A stretch of 57,541 nt of DNA from Antarctobacter heliothermus (GCF_900188425.1 NZ_FZON01000028.1:1-57541); one strand, 5' to 3'; counted from the first letter of the stretch, positions 15,539 through 25,173 are shown. Numbers and translations are program-made. The notes: generated by a model from the letters alone, not told the origin.

Positions 15539-15952
15539 TTATTCGGACACGGGATAGAGCAGATCGTACACCCAGTTGAATACAAAGGCATAGACCAGGA
15601 AAAACACGACAAAAGCGATGTCCATGATCAGCGCCTGCCAAAGACTGATCCCAAGGAAAAGGGCAAAGAGCGGCAAGGTGACGACCAGCAGCCCGGCTTC
15701 GAACAGGAGGGCGTGCAGGACACGTTCGGCACCCGTCTTTTGAACGCGGCCCTTGAGACGCTTCAAGGCGTGATCAAACATCAGGGTGTAGAGATAGTTC
15801 CACAGCGTTGCGAGGACAGACCCGATGATCGCGACGACGCCGATATCCTTGGCGTGCATTCCGAACCCCACGGCACCAGGCGGAACAATCAACAGAATGC
15901 CGACAATTTCAAAGCTGATTGCGTGACGAATTCGGTCCTGTGGTGTTCGCAT
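15539..15952 (-). CDS. PACE-family efflux protein (bacterial transmembrane pair domains)
   Basis: A 137-residue membrane protein with four helices in two similar halves, the layout of PACE (chlorhexidine/acriflavine efflux) proteins. Marks are MRTPQDRIRHAISFEIVG at the start, LATLWNYLYTLMFDHAL at the end of the first half, RVLHALLFEAGLL opening the second, and NWVYDLLYP near the C-terminus. These transporters sit in the inner membrane and use the proton gradient. ATG 15952 matches the family start with GGGGAT upstream; an ATG four codons earlier (15964) is possible. The natural substrate is unknown. Confidence 0.85.
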   Translation of the reverse strand: MRTPQDRIRHAISFEIVGILLIVPPGAVGFGMHAKDIGVVAIIGSVLATLWNYLYTLMFDHALKRLKGRVQKTGAERVLHALLFEAGLLVVTLPLFALFLGISLWQALIMDIAFVVFFLVYAFVFNWVYDLLYPVSE

Positions 15953-16371
15953 GGTGATCCCCATCTACTGCCCGGGTCGTCCCGGAAATCTGCCCCGATG
16001 GGGGAGGTCGTCCTTGGCTCTGAACATATGAATCGCAGTGCCAATTTCCACACCGGACCGGGGCTCAATCGGGAAAATTCCTGTAGGGCGAGACTGGCCG
16101 GTGGTGGCAGCGAAGGAAACCGGGACATCCGCGTTGTCTGGACACCCACAGGCGTGGCGGGGAACGCAGACCGACGTTATGCCGGAAAACGGCGCAATAG
16201 GTCGCCGATCGGCCCCCCTGAGTATGTCCCCGCAATGGCAAAGAAACATCTGCACGCGCCGTGCTTTGGCTGCATCCTATTCCTACGGATATGTTGCCCG
16301 CCTCTAGTACGTCATGTTCTCTGAACAAACCTGTGGCAGGAACACTTCAGGGCTCAGAGGTTTGAAACATT
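15953..16371. other. Gene-free stretch of about 420 bp
   Basis: No ORF here has coding character; short frames on both strands overlap and show no domain. It holds the promoter regions of the divergent PACE gene and the 16372 gene. I see no structured RNA or repeat. Confidence 0.5.
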
Positions 16372-16878
16372 ATGAAATCCGCATTGTTCGCAGCGGCCTG
16401 CGCCGCCTTGTTTACCCTCACGCCGGCGGCTGCTCAGGAACTGCCCGAACCGCAGGGCAAGGTCGTCCTGACCGTCACCGGCAACATAGCCCGCACCAAT
16501 GGCGGACGCGCCGCGCGTTTCGACCTCGACATGCTGCGGGCCATTGGTGAGACCCGGGTGGTGACCGACACGATCTGGACCACCGGCGATTTGGTCTTTG
16601 CCGGGGTCGAACTGGTCGATCTGCTGGACTACCTCGATGCCGCGGGGGACGATCTTGGCGCGCGGGCGATCAATGATTACGCGGTCACCGTGCCGATAGC
16701 GGACGCTGTCGAGGGCGGCCCGATCATCGCCTATGAAATGGATGGCAAGACCATGTCGCGCCGCGAAAAGGGGCCGCTGTGGCTGATCTATCCCTATGCG
16801 TCGTCCAGCGACTACCGGACAGAGGTGATCTATGCCCGCAGCATCTGGCAGCTTGACCGTTTGATCGTGGGCGAATGA
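16372..16878 (+). CDS. Periplasmic molybdopterin-oxidoreductase-fold protein
   Basis: A 168-residue protein with a clear signal peptide (MKSALFAAACAALFTLTPAAA, cut before QELP). The rest matches the small sulfite-oxidase-like Oxidored_molyb fold: LDMLRAIGETRVVTDTIWT, FAGVELVDLLDYL, MSRREKGPLWLIYPY and SIWQLDRLIV. The usual cofactor cysteine of sulfite oxidases is not seen, so it may not bind molybdopterin and may serve a binding or chaperone role. It stands alone, with a sulfotransferase-like gene 113 bp downstream. Confidence 0.75.
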   Translation: MKSALFAAACAALFTLTPAAAQELPEPQGKVVLTVTGNIARTNGGRAARFDLDMLRAIGETRVVTDTIWTTGDLVFAGVELVDLLDYLDAAGDDLGARAINDYAVTVPIADAVEGGPIIAYEMDGKTMSRREKGPLWLIYPYASSSDYRTEVIYARSIWQLDRLIVGE

Positions 16879-16991
16879 ACCGGGGCACCGGCGGTTTATC
16901 TGCGTTCTGATGGCTCGACGCGGGCGCCGTTTCGGCGCATGTCGGACCACATGACACAACAAGCCTTACCACTGGAACAAGGGAACGCGGA

Positions 16992-17717
16992 ATGAACATT
17001 GCGTGCTGGTCCGGCCCCCGCAACCTGTCGACCGCCCTCATGTATGCCTTTGGCGCGCGGCCTGATTGCGCGGTCTGGGATGAACCGTTCTATGCCGCCT
17101 ATCTGGATCGCACCGGGATACACCACCCCATGCGCGATGAGATCATTGCGGCGGGCACAACCGACCGGGCAGAGGTGGCCCGACGCTGCGCTGCTCCTGA
17201 TCCGGGCGGCGCGGCGCATGTCTATCTCAAGCTGATGACGCATCATGTGCTGGACGGCGACAGCCTCGACTGGGCCGCGCGCGCGGCGCATGTGTTCCTG
17301 ATCCGCCACCCGGCGCGGGTGTTGGCCAGCTATGCGGTCAAACGCGAAAACCCCGATCTGACGGACATCGGCTTTGCCCAGCAAAGCGCGATTTTCCAGA
17401 CGGTGCGCGCGCGCGGCTGGCGCTACGCGGTGATCGACAGCACCGACATTCGCCGTGCGCCCGAAACCGCGCTGCGCGCGCTGTGCGGGGCCATCGGACT
17501 GGCATTTGATCCGGCCATGTTGTCATGGCCTGCGGGTGGACATGCGGACGATGGTGTCTGGGCGGCGCACTGGTATGACGCCGTCCACCGCTCGACCGGG
17601 TTTGCCGGGGCAGAGGGGCCGATGCCTGCGGTCGATCCGGCCCTGAGTGCGGTTCATGACGCCGCATTGCCCCATTATCAGCAAATGCGGGCGGAAACGC
17701 TGCGGATTCCGGTCTGA
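16992..17717 (+). CDS. Sulfotransferase-like P-loop protein
   Basis: A 241-residue protein beginning [20 protein letters not shown], the PAPS-binding P-loop variant SGPRNLST of a bacterial sulfotransferase-like family. Later marks are [26 protein letters not shown], which matches the 3'-phosphate region, and [14 protein letters not shown]. The substrate is unknown. AAGGGAACG lies upstream of the ATG. It precedes trigger factor by 103 bp and is probably separately transcribed. Confidence 0.75.
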   Translation: MNIACWSGPRNLSTALMYAFGARPDCAVWDEPFYAAYLDRTGIHHPMRDEIIAAGTTDRAEVARRCAAPDPGGAAHVYLKLMTHHVLDGDSLDWAARAAHVFLIRHPARVLASYAVKRENPDLTDIGFAQQSAIFQTVRARGWRYAVIDSTDIRRAPETALRALCGAIGLAFDPAMLSWPAGGHADDGVWAAHWYDAVHRSTGFAGAEGPMPAVDPALSAVHDAALPHYQQMRAETLRIPV

Positions 17718-17820
17718 AAGCGGCTTGCACCGGGCCGCCTCGGGCAATAGAAGGTGCCAAATTCGACGACCATTCGCGCCCCGGTTTCCGGGGCGCTTGA
17801 CCATTCCGAGGGAAAACAAG

Positions 17821-19146
17821 ATGCAGGTCACCGAGACGCTGAAAGAGGGCCTCAAGCGCGGCTACGCCATCACCGTGACGGCGGCCGAGCTGGATGAGAA
17901 AGTCACCGTCAAGCTGAAAGAAGCGCAGCCCGACATCGAGATGAAGGGGTTCCGCAAGGGCAAGGTTCCGCTGCCGCTGCTGAAAAAGCAGTTTGGCCAG
18001 CGCGTGCTGGGCGAGACCATGCAAGAGGTCATCGACGGTGCCATGAACCAGCACTTTGAGGACAGCGGCGACCGCCCGGCGCTGCAACCCGAAGTCAAGA
18101 TGACCAACGAGGACTGGACCGAAGGCGACGACATCCATGTCGAAATGTCCTACGAGGCGCTCCCTGAGGTGCCCGAGGTCGACGCGTCGGGAATCGAGCT
18201 GGAACGTCTGGTCGTCAAGGCCGAGGACGAGGCCGTCGACGAGGCGCTGAAATCGCTCGCCGAAACCGCGCAGGACTTTGAGGACAAGGACGGCGCGTCG
18301 GAAGACGGCGATCAGGTTGTCATCGACTTCGTCGGCAAGGTCGACGGTGAACCGTTCGAGGGCGGCGCCGCCGAGGATTACCCGCTGACGCTGGGCTCGG
18401 GCTCGTTCATTCCCGGCTTCGAAGAGCAGCTGGTTGGCGTGTCCACCGGCGACGAAAAGGCCGTCGAGGTCAATTTCCCCGAGGAATACGGCGCAGAGCA
18501 TCTGGCCGGCAAGGCCGCGATCTTTGACGTGACCGTAAAGGGCGTCAAAGCCCCCAAGGCCGCCGAGATCGACGACGAGATGGCCAAGAAGTTCGGTGCC
18601 GAGGATCTCGACAGCCTCAAGACCCAGATCCGTGAGCGCCTCGAGGCAGAATACGCCGGTGCCGCCCGTCAGGTGATGAAGCGCGCCCTGCTGGACAGCC
18701 TTGACGGTCTGGTCAGCTTTGAACTGCCGCCGACCCTGGTCGACGCCGAGGCCAAGCAGATCGCGCATCAGCTGTGGCACGAGGACAACCCGGACGTGCA
18801 GGGCCACGATCACCCCGAGATCGAGACCACCGAAGAGCACACCAAGCTGGCAGAGCGCCGCGTGCGCCTTGGCCTGCTGCTGGCCGACCTTGGTCAGAAG
18901 GCAGAGGTCGAGGTTTCCGAGGCAGAGATGACCCAGGCGATCATGAACCAGGCGCGTCAGTATCCGGGCCAGGAGCGTGAGTTCTTTGAATATGTGCGCC
19001 AGAACCCGCAGATGCAGCAGCAGATGCGCGCGCCGATCTTCGAAGACAAGGTGATCGACCATATCGTCGAAAAAGCCAAGGTGTCGGAAAAAGAAGTCTC
19101 GAAAGAGGATCTTCAGAAAGCGGTCGAGGAACTGGACGAGGCATAA
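17821..19146 (+). CDS. tig: Trigger factor, ribosome-associated chaperone
   Basis: A 441-residue trigger factor of usual length. The ribosome-docking loop GFRKGKVP lies at residues 43-50. The FKBP-type prolyl isomerase domain runs about 155-240 ([31 protein letters not shown]), and the C-terminal helical arms follow. It holds nascent chains at the ribosome exit. ATG 17821 follows CGAGGGAAAAC and is the family start; the open frame extends much further upstream without homology. Confidence 0.97.
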   Translation: MQVTETLKEGLKRGYAITVTAAELDEKVTVKLKEAQPDIEMKGFRKGKVPLPLLKKQFGQRVLGETMQEVIDGAMNQHFEDSGDRPALQPEVKMTNEDWTEGDDIHVEMSYEALPEVPEVDASGIELERLVVKAEDEAVDEALKSLAETAQDFEDKDGASEDGDQVVIDFVGKVDGEPFEGGAAEDYPLTLGSGSFIPGFEEQLVGVSTGDEKAVEVNFPEEYGAEHLAGKAAIFDVTVKGVKAPKAAEIDDEMAKKFGAEDLDSLKTQIRERLEAEYAGAARQVMKRALLDSLDGLVSFELPPTLVDAEAKQIAHQLWHEDNPDVQGHDHPEIETTEEHTKLAERRVRLGLLLADLGQKAEVEVSEAEMTQAIMNQARQYPGQEREFFEYVRQNPQMQQQMRAPIFEDKVIDHIVEKAKVSEKEVSKEDLQKAVEELDEA

Positions 19147-19173
19147 GCCTTACCAGTTTGGACTTGACGCAAA

Positions 19174-19196
19174 GCCGCCCCAAGGGGCGGCTTTTT
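19174..19196 (+). terminator. Intrinsic terminator after tig
   Basis: A perfect 8-bp stem GCCGCCCC/GGGGCGGC with an AA loop is followed by five T, 27 bp after the tig stop. Confidence 0.92.
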
Positions 19197-19293
19197 GCGT
19201 TTGTGCAGCGGGCAGGGCCAGCGATGGGGGGGGCACGCCACCCCAAATGCGCCAGACACTGTAGCACCGCGCTGAACACCGACCAGACACAAC

Positions 19294-19325
19294 GAAAAAG
19301 CCCCCGCGCATCGTTGCGCGGGGGC
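19294..19325 (-). terminator. Intrinsic terminator after rplI
   Basis: Read on the minus strand, GCCCCCGCGCAACGATGCGCGGGGGC forms a 10-bp GC-rich stem and is followed by five T. It begins 24 bp after the rplI stop and ends the rpsF-rpsR-rplI transcript. Confidence 0.92.
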
Positions 19326-19349
19326 CAATCTGTGCGCAAGAGCGCGCTA

Positions 19350-19973
19350 TCAGTCGTCGTCGCCGTCTGCGGCGGCGGCATCGGTACGCACCGGAGCGTC
19401 GCCATCGTCGTCGTCTGCGGCTGCACCGATCTCATCGAACAGCTGCGACACTTCGAAATCGGCTTGTGCCTCTTCCTCTGCCGCCAGTTCGCGGATCGAC
19501 TTGCCGCTTTCCTGCAACTCGGCCTCTTCGGGCGAGCGCGCGACGTTCAGCGTGACCACACACATGACTTCGGGGTGCAGGTGCACCTCGACGTCGTGCA
19601 GGCCCAGCTCCTTGATCGGCGTGCGGATCAGAACCTGCTTGCGGTCGATCGAGAAACCTTCCTCGGTGGACACATCGGACACGTCACGGGTGGTGACGGA
19701 CCCGTACAGGTTCCCGCCGTCCGACGCCTGACGAATCACGACGAACTGCTGTCCGTCGAGACGCGATGCCAGTGCTTCGGCTTCGGTCTTGGTTTCGAGG
19801 TTACGCGCTTCCAGCTGTGCTTTTTGCACTTCGAACTGCGCGATGTTCTCTTTCGACGCGGTCAGCGCCTTGCCCTGCAACAGCAGGAAGTTGCGTGCGA
19901 AACCCGGCTTGACGTCGACGACGTCGCCCATCTGGCCCAGCTTGGCAACACGTTCGAGAAGGATAACTTGCAT
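19350..19973 (-). CDS. rplI: Large ribosomal subunit protein bL9
   Basis: A 207-residue bL9. The N-terminal domain [19 protein letters not shown] and [16 protein letters not shown] is diagnostic, followed by the long connecting helix and the C-terminal domain ending near residue 150. The last ~45 residues are an acidic, probably disordered tail rich in Asp and Ala, longer than in E. coli bL9 (149 residues). It is the third gene of rpsF-rpsR-rplI, 13 bp after rpsR. Confidence 0.97.
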   Translation of the reverse strand: MQVILLERVAKLGQMGDVVDVKPGFARNFLLLQGKALTASKENIAQFEVQKAQLEARNLETKTEAEALASRLDGQQFVVIRQASDGGNLYGSVTTRDVSDVSTEEGFSIDRKQVLIRTPIKELGLHDVEVHLHPEVMCVVTLNVARSPEEAELQESGKSIRELAAEEEAQADFEVSQLFDEIGAAADDDDGDAPVRTDAAAADGDDD

Positions 19974-19985
19974 GTCAGGTTCTCC

Positions 19986-20213
19986 TTACTTCACGGCGTA
20001 GGGCAGCAGGGCGAGAAAGCGGGCGCGCTTGATGGCGCGGGCCAGTTCACGCTGCTTTTTCGCCGAAACGGCGGTGATACGCGACGGCACGATCTTGCCG
20101 CGTTCGCTGACATAGCGTTGCAGCAGGCGCGTGTCTTTGTAGTCGATCTTGGGTGCATTGTCGCCCGAGAAGGGGCAGACCTTGCGGCGGCGGAAAAACG
20201 GTTTTGCGGCCAT
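19986..20213 (-). CDS. rpsR: Small ribosomal subunit protein bS18
   Basis: A 75-residue bS18 of standard length with [37 protein letters not shown] and [20 protein letters not shown]. It binds bS6 on the 30S platform, and its gene lies between rpsF and rplI as in most bacteria. GGAGAGC lies just before the ATG. Confidence 0.98.
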   Translation of the reverse strand: MAAKPFFRRRKVCPFSGDNAPKIDYKDTRLLQRYVSERGKIVPSRITAVSAKKQRELARAIKRARFLALLPYAVK

Positions 20214-20235
20214 GGGTTAGCTCTCCTTCTTCAGA

Positions 20236-20607
20236 TCAGTCGCGGGGACGGCGTTCGCGGCGGTCGCCACGGTCACCGCGCTCGTCGCGCTTTTGCATCT
20301 GGACCGAGGGGCCCTCGACATGGGCATCGACCTTGATGGTCAGGATGCGCATCACGTCATCATGCAGCCGCATCAGGCGTTCCATTTCCTGCACGGCAGA
20401 CGCGGGCGCGTCGGTGCGCAGGAAAGAGTAATGACCCTTGCGGTTCTTGTTGATCTTGTAGGCCATCGTCTTGACGCCCCAGTACTCGCTTTCAACGACT
20501 TTGCCGCCGTTGTCAGTGAGAACCGTGGAGAAGTGTTCGACAAGCCCTTCGGCCTGCGCGTTGGACAAGTCCTGACGCGCGATAAAGACATGCTCGTACA
20601 GCGGCAT
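20236..20607 (-). CDS. rpsF: Small ribosomal subunit protein bS6
   Basis: A 123-residue bS6: MPLYEHVFIARQDLSNAQAE, YWGVKTMAYKINKNRKGHY, MERLMRLHDDVMRILTIKV, then a charged tail of Asp-Arg repeats. ATG 20607 is the conserved start; the frame runs on upstream without homology. First gene of the ribosomal trio, 22 bp before rpsR. Confidence 0.97.
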   Translation of the reverse strand: MPLYEHVFIARQDLSNAQAEGLVEHFSTVLTDNGGKVVESEYWGVKTMAYKINKNRKGHYSFLRTDAPASAVQEMERLMRLHDDVMRILTIKVDAHVEGPSVQMQKRDERGDRGDRRERRPRD

Positions 20608-20847
20608 GTGCACTCCATTTCTATCGAGGCGCATTTCATAGGGCAGGGGTCTGATCCTTCCACACCCTGCCCACGAGAGACTGCGCGGGAAAACGTCCTT
20701 GCGGAAGGAACGCCCCATATACACGCATCGCCGCGATCCGCAAGGGCCGTCCGGCGTGTCAACGGATTGCCCCGGTCGTGCCCAATTCACGGCTCAATCT
20801 CAGGTTTAACCTAGCGATAACCAAAAAACCGAGAGGACGAGAGTACC

Positions 20848-21105
20848 ATGGCACTGACAGAGATCGCACAGACCGGCTACGCCAAATCCGCGGACAAGGC
20901 ACCCGCCGACCGGCTGCCGGTGAACATCGACGGCATGGCCCGCCGGCTAGTGGGGGCGGCGATGACCATCGCGGCCTTCCTGTTGTGGCTGGTGCCAGAG
21001 GGGATCACCCTGCCGTCCGTCCTGCTGATCAAGCTGGGCGTGTCGATCGTCTTTCTGGGTGTCGGCCTTACCCTGATGACGGTGCCTAAGAAGCCGGCAG
21101 AGTGA
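20848..21105 (+). CDS. Small two-helix membrane protein of unknown function
   Basis: An 85-residue protein with two hydrophobic helices, about residues 35-50 (GAAMTIAAFLLWLVP) and 58-79 (LLIKLGVSIVFLGVGLTLM). The N-terminus is hydrophilic. GAGAGGACGAG upstream gives a good ribosome binding site. I do not recognise a named family. It is divergent from rpsF and not obviously linked to the YceI gene 105 bp downstream. Confidence 0.6.
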   Translation: MALTEIAQTGYAKSADKAPADRLPVNIDGMARRLVGAAMTIAAFLLWLVPEGITLPSVLLIKLGVSIVFLGVGLTLMTVPKKPAE

Positions 21106-21210
21106 TCTGTTCGGGGTCGCACGGACCCTGTTGATTTTGCGGGAATTGAGCGGTGCACAGCATCGCGCCATCTGTTCCGGCACATGAACCGAACAGAAAG
21201 TGCAGTCCCG

Positions 21211-21789
21211 ATGAAACAGTTCTTCCTTGCCACGGCGTTCGCCGCGCTCCCCTTTGCCGCGCTGGCCAGCGACGCCGCTGAAACCTATGTGCTGGACCCC
21301 AGCCACAGTCAGGTCGTCTTCACCTATAGCCACCTTGGCTATTCGACGACCTACGGCATGTTCTCTGGCTTTGACGGCCAGATTGCATGGGACAAGACCG
21401 CGCCTGAGAACTCGACCGTCACGGTATCCTTCCCGGTGCGCAGCATGTTGACCGGCTGGGAAGCGCGGTTCGAACATTTCATGACCGCCGATTTCTTTGG
21501 CGCGGATGCGGATGAGATGGTGACATTCACCTCAACCGGCATCGAAGTGACCGGTGAGACCACCGCCATCATCACCGGCGGCCTGACGCTGAACGGTGTG
21601 ACCAAATCGGTCGCACTGGATGCCAATTTGAACCAGTCGGGTGATCACCCGATGGAAGGCAAGCCTTGGGCCGGTTTCGACGCCACCACCACGCTTGTCC
21701 GGTCTGACTATGATCTGGGCATGTTCGCGCCCTACGTCAGCGACGAGGTTCAGGTGATGATCTCGGTCGAGGCGATGAAGGCCGAATAA
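21211..21789 (+). CDS. YceI-family periplasmic lipid-binding-type protein
   Basis: A 192-residue secreted protein with signal peptide MKQFFLATAFAALPFAALA, cut before SDAAE. The YceI barrel shows YVLDPSHSQVVFTYSHLGYS, FDGQIAWD, FEHFMTADFFGADADEMVTF and ITGGLTLNGVTKSV. YceI proteins bind isoprenoid-like lipids in a closed barrel; their cell role is unclear. ATG 21211 gives a normal signal peptide; an earlier in-frame ATG (21184) would add nine residues. It converges on a cytochrome b561-YceI fusion with a shared terminator between. Confidence 0.9.
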   Translation: MKQFFLATAFAALPFAALASDAAETYVLDPSHSQVVFTYSHLGYSTTYGMFSGFDGQIAWDKTAPENSTVTVSFPVRSMLTGWEARFEHFMTADFFGADADEMVTFTSTGIEVTGETTAIITGGLTLNGVTKSVALDANLNQSGDHPMEGKPWAGFDATTTLVRSDYDLGMFAPYVSDEVQVMISVEAMKAE

Positions 21790-21813
21790 GCCTTTCGCAG
21801 CGAGACAAAAAAG

Positions 21814-21846
21814 AACCCCCTGCGCCGCTCGGCACAGGGGGTTTTT
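21814..21846. terminator. Bidirectional terminator between two YceI genes
   Basis: AACCCCCTG pairs with CAGGGGGTT around a 12-base loop. There is a T-run on the right and an A-run on the left, so it can end both the rightward yceI and the leftward fusion-gene transcripts. Confidence 0.9.
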
Positions 21847-21861
21847 CTTTGGCTGATGGAA

Positions 21862-23061
21862 TTACTCAGCGCGTTCGGCGGTCAGGGTCACGTCGATCCG
21901 CACCATGTGATCCAGTTGCGCGGGGTCCGTCATGTTGTCGCCGATCCCGAAATCGCGCCGATCCAGCGTCGTGGACCCGGTCATCTGCGCCACATTGCCG
22001 TCGATGGTCAGGGCAAAGGGCAGGGTGATCGGCACTTGCCGCCCTTTCAGGTCCAGCGTGCCATTGGCCACCAGCCCGTTGTCGCCGCGCAAAATCTGGG
22101 CGGTGAATATCGCTGTCGGGAATTGCGTCGCATCAAAGAAATCCGGCCCCATCGCCTGCGCCGTCACTGACCCCAGCGTCAGCGAGCCGATAGCCACCTC
22201 AACAGTCACGTCGCCCTTTGGTCCCAGTCCATCGCTTTCGTCATAGGTGATCTCTGCTGTCCATTCACCAAAAGATCCCTCAACTTCCTGCCCGAATTGC
22301 CGCACGCCAAGGGCAAGCGTGCCTTCGGTGACTTGCCAGTCGCTTTCGACCTTTTGCAGCGTGGCGACCTCAGCCGTTTCCCCGCCGTGCCCATAGGCAC
22401 CGACAAAGCCGCCCAGCACCAGCGCCACGGCCCAAGCCGCCAAAGCCGTTGCCGCAGCGCCCAGCCCATGCGACCGGGTCTTGGGACCACTGGCCTGCGT
22501 TCTGCAGGGCAGCATCCGCCGCAGCGTTGCATCGCGGTCGATCACATGGTGCTTCACCGCGCCCGCGATATGCAGCCCCAGTGACAGCACCAGCACCCAG
22601 ACAAAGACCCAATGCAGGCCAGAAGCTATGCCGGACAGTGTCTCGCTTTCCGGCACCAAAGGTAGCGACTGACCAAACGGCCACCAGATCGGCGCAAACC
22701 CTGCGGTTGCCGCGTGATGCACCCAACCCGACAGCGGCACCGCCACCAGCGAGCCGTACAGCAGCCAATGCACCGTCTCGGCGGCAAACGTCTCGGCCCG
22801 GCGCTCAGGGTGCAGCGGCGTAGGCTTGGTCTGGGTCAGCGCCCAGAGGATGCGCGACAGCGCGATGAAAAACAGCGCCACGCCCACGGTCTTGTGCAGG
22901 GAAAACAGCCACGCCTTGTTGGCCAGTTGTTCGGCGGTGTCATAAGGCAATTCATTGGCGATCAGGCCCAGCGGGATCATCCCAAGGATGCCAAAGGCGG
23001 TCAGCCAGTGCAGGGTTTTGGTAATCGCGCCATAGCTTTGCGATGTGTTGGTCAGTGCCAT
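21862..23061 (-). CDS. Cytochrome b561 fused to a YceI domain
   Basis: A 399-residue protein with two parts. Residues about 5-185 are a four-helix cytochrome b561 domain with haem-ligand histidines in KTLHWLTAFGILG, LHKTVGVALFF, ETVHWLLYGSL and LHWVFVWVLVLSLGLHIAGAVKHH (read as short runs). A further membrane anchor lies near residue 215. Residues about 230-399 are a YceI barrel (GVRQFGQEVEGSFGEW, FDATQFPTAIFTAQI, GTLDLKGRQVPITLPF, STTLDRRDFGIG). The fusion puts the barrel on the periplasmic side beside a haem redox unit, suggesting quinone or isoprenoid handling. ATG 23061 is the family start. Confidence 0.9.
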   Translation of the reverse strand: MALTNTSQSYGAITKTLHWLTAFGILGMIPLGLIANELPYDTAEQLANKAWLFSLHKTVGVALFFIALSRILWALTQTKPTPLHPERRAETFAAETVHWLLYGSLVAVPLSGWVHHAATAGFAPIWWPFGQSLPLVPESETLSGIASGLHWVFVWVLVLSLGLHIAGAVKHHVIDRDATLRRMLPCRTQASGPKTRSHGLGAAATALAAWAVALVLGGFVGAYGHGGETAEVATLQKVESDWQVTEGTLALGVRQFGQEVEGSFGEWTAEITYDESDGLGPKGDVTVEVAIGSLTLGSVTAQAMGPDFFDATQFPTAIFTAQILRGDNGLVANGTLDLKGRQVPITLPFALTIDGNVAQMTGSTTLDRRDFGIGDNMTDPAQLDHMVRIDVTLTAERAE

Positions 23062-23240
23062 CTGTGGTCCTCGACGTAACGGTCTCTTTGCGGCTACAGC
23101 TAACGCAGGGGCCGCAGGGCACAATTCCGCGCGCTCGCACAGGGGGCCAGCGCCGTTGCAGAGCAGCCCCAAGTGATTGCGGAACGCGGCGCGGACGGGT
23201 AAGCCCTGCGGAACGGAATTTTTCTGCTGAGGAGACGGGC

Positions 23241-24182
23241 ATGAGCCGCGCATTCATCTTTCCCGGGCAGGGGGCGCAGACCATTGGCATGGGCCGCGAT
23301 CTGGCCGAGGCGTATCCGGCGGCGCGCGCCGTCTTTGACGAGGTCGACGAGGCGCTGGGGCAAAAGCTGTCATCGCTGATCTGGGAGGGCGAGATCGAGA
23401 CGCTCACCCTGACGGAAAACGCGCAACCGGCGCTGATGGCCACCTCCATGGCCGCCATGCGCGCGCTGGAGGCAGAAGGCATCGCTATCGACGCCGCCGC
23501 CTTTGTCGCCGGGCATTCCTTGGGCGAATACTCTGCACTGACCGCTGCGGGCGCGCTGACCCTCGCCGATGCCGCGCGCCTGCTGCGCAAGCGCGGGCGG
23601 GCCATGCAGGCCGCTGTGCCGGTGGGCGTCGGCGCCATGGCGGCCCTGCTGGGTCTGGATCTGGACGCCGTGCGCAAGGTCGCCGCCGAGGCCGCGCAGG
23701 GCGATGTGGTCGCCGCCGCCAATGACAACGATCCCGGTCAGGTGGTGATCTCCGGCCACAAGGCGGGCGTCGAACGCGCCGTCGATCTGGCCAAGGCGGC
23801 AGGCGCCAAGCGCGCCGTCATGCTGCCGGTCTCCGCGCCCTTCCACTGCGCCCTGATGCAACCCGCCGCCGAGGCGATGGCACAGGCGCTGGCCGACGTG
23901 CAGATCAAGACCCCCGCCGTCCCCCTCATCTCCAACGTCGAGGCCGCCCCCGTCAGCGACCCGGACCAGATCCGCGCCCTGCTGGAGGCGCAGATCTGCG
24001 GCGCGGTGCGCTGGCGCGAATCCGTGCAGGCCATGGTGGACGCGGGCGTCGAGGAGTTCTGGGAAATCGGCGCGGGCAAGGCCCTGTCCGGCATGGTCCG
24101 CCGCATCCACCGCCCGGCCACGGTCCGCAACATCGGCGCGGCGGCAGACATCACCGCCGCGGTCGAGTCCACCAAGGGCTGA
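23241..24182 (+). CDS. fabD: Malonyl-CoA:ACP transacylase
   Basis: A 313-residue FabD. The N-terminus AFIFPGQGAQTIGMGRDL, the nucleophile motif VAGHSLGEYSAL (Ser near residue 95), and the catalytic His in PVSAPFHCALMQPAA are all present. It loads malonate onto ACP for fatty acid synthesis. GAGGAGACG precedes ATG 23241. The order fabD-fabG-acpP follows in the same direction. Confidence 0.97.
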   Translation: MSRAFIFPGQGAQTIGMGRDLAEAYPAARAVFDEVDEALGQKLSSLIWEGEIETLTLTENAQPALMATSMAAMRALEAEGIAIDAAAFVAGHSLGEYSALTAAGALTLADAARLLRKRGRAMQAAVPVGVGAMAALLGLDLDAVRKVAAEAAQGDVVAAANDNDPGQVVISGHKAGVERAVDLAKAAGAKRAVMLPVSAPFHCALMQPAAEAMAQALADVQIKTPAVPLISNVEAAPVSDPDQIRALLEAQICGAVRWRESVQAMVDAGVEEFWEIGAGKALSGMVRRIHRPATVRNIGAAADITAAVESTKG

Positions 24183-24218
24183 GGCTCAAAGCCGCGCACT
24201 GAACAAAGAGGAAAAAGC

Positions 24219-24956
24219 ATGTTCGACCTGACCGGAAAATCCGCGCTGATCACCGGGGCCTCTGGCGGCATCGGCGGCGCCATCGCCAAGGCGCTGCACG
24301 GTGCGGGCGCCAACGTCGGCCTGTCCGGCACCCGCGTGGACCCGCTGAATGAGCTGGCCGCAGAGCTGGGCGACCGCGCCTTTGTGCTGCCCTGCGACCT
24401 TGGCGACGCCGAGGCCGTGACCGCGCTGCCCAAACAGGCGGCAGAGGCGATGGGCAGCGTCGACATCCTGGTGAACAACGCCGGCATCACCCGTGACAAC
24501 CTGTTCATGCGCATGTCCGACGACGAATGGCAAAGCGTCATCGACGTCAACCTCACCTCCACCTTTCGCCTGTGCAAGGGCGTGCTGCGGGGCATGATGA
24601 AGGCGCGCTGGGGCCGCATCGTGAACATCTCATCCGTTGTGGGCGCCACCGGCAACCCCGGTCAGGGCAACTATGCCGCCGCCAAGGCGGGCATGGTCGG
24701 CATGTCCAAATCGCTGGCCTATGAGGTCGCCAGCCGCGGCATCACCGTCAACGCGCTCGCCCCCGGCTTCATCGAAACCGCGATGACCGACAAGCTGACC
24801 GATGACCAGAAAACCGCCATCCTGACCCAGATCCCCACGGGCCGCATGGGTGCCCCGGCGGAGATTGCGGCAGGTGTGCTCTATCTTTCCAGCCCCGAAG
24901 CAGCGTATGTGACGGGGACGACGTTGCACATCAATGGCGGCATGGCCATGTTGTAA
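24219..24956 (+). CDS. fabG: 3-oxoacyl-ACP reductase
   Basis: A 245-residue short-chain dehydrogenase with the NADP loop ITGASGGIGGAIAK, the NNAGITRDNLFMRM motif, the catalytic Ser in NISSVVGATGNPGQGNYAAAKAG with YxxxK, and the C-terminal SPEAAYVTGTTLHINGGMAML (separate short runs). It reduces 3-oxoacyl-ACP in fatty acid elongation. It lies 36 bp after fabD, so both are probably in one transcript. Confidence 0.96.
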   Translation: MFDLTGKSALITGASGGIGGAIAKALHGAGANVGLSGTRVDPLNELAAELGDRAFVLPCDLGDAEAVTALPKQAAEAMGSVDILVNNAGITRDNLFMRMSDDEWQSVIDVNLTSTFRLCKGVLRGMMKARWGRIVNISSVVGATGNPGQGNYAAAKAGMVGMSKSLAYEVASRGITVNALAPGFIETAMTDKLTDDQKTAILTQIPTGRMGAPAEIAAGVLYLSSPEAAYVTGTTLHINGGMAML

Positions 24957-24996
24957 AACGTCCGGCGGGCTGTTGCACTGCGGCGTGGGAAAGCGT

Positions 24997-25024
24997 TTGC
25001 CATCCCCGCCGCCTGTGCTATAGG
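24997..25024 (+). promoter_or_regulatory. Likely acpP promoter
   Basis: TTGCCA (24997-25002) and TATAGG (25019-25024) are spaced 16 bp, in the 217-bp gap before acpP. ACP is needed in large amounts and often has its own promoter, so a strong site here is expected. Read by eye only. Confidence 0.5.
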
Positions 25025-25173
25025 CCGCGCAGATTTGCCGCCGGTGGCCCGCCTTTGCGCGCCACCGGCACCCGGCTTTCCGGGAGATCGAGCCGCCCGC
25101 AAGGGCATAAGACGCCACGCCACGGGCAGGGCAGAATGGGCCACAGCGCCCGACAGACTTGTGAGGAACAGAC

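Noticed and set aside
15539-15964. Small multidrug resistance (EmrE-type) protein
   Set aside because: The paired BTP layout with RIRHAISFE and NWVYDLLYP matches PACE, and the EmrE signature glutamate helix is not seen.
17338-19062. A 574-codon minus-strand ORF opposite trigger factor
   Set aside because: It lies opposite tig and the end of the sulfotransferase-like gene, with no ribosome binding site and no recognisable domain.
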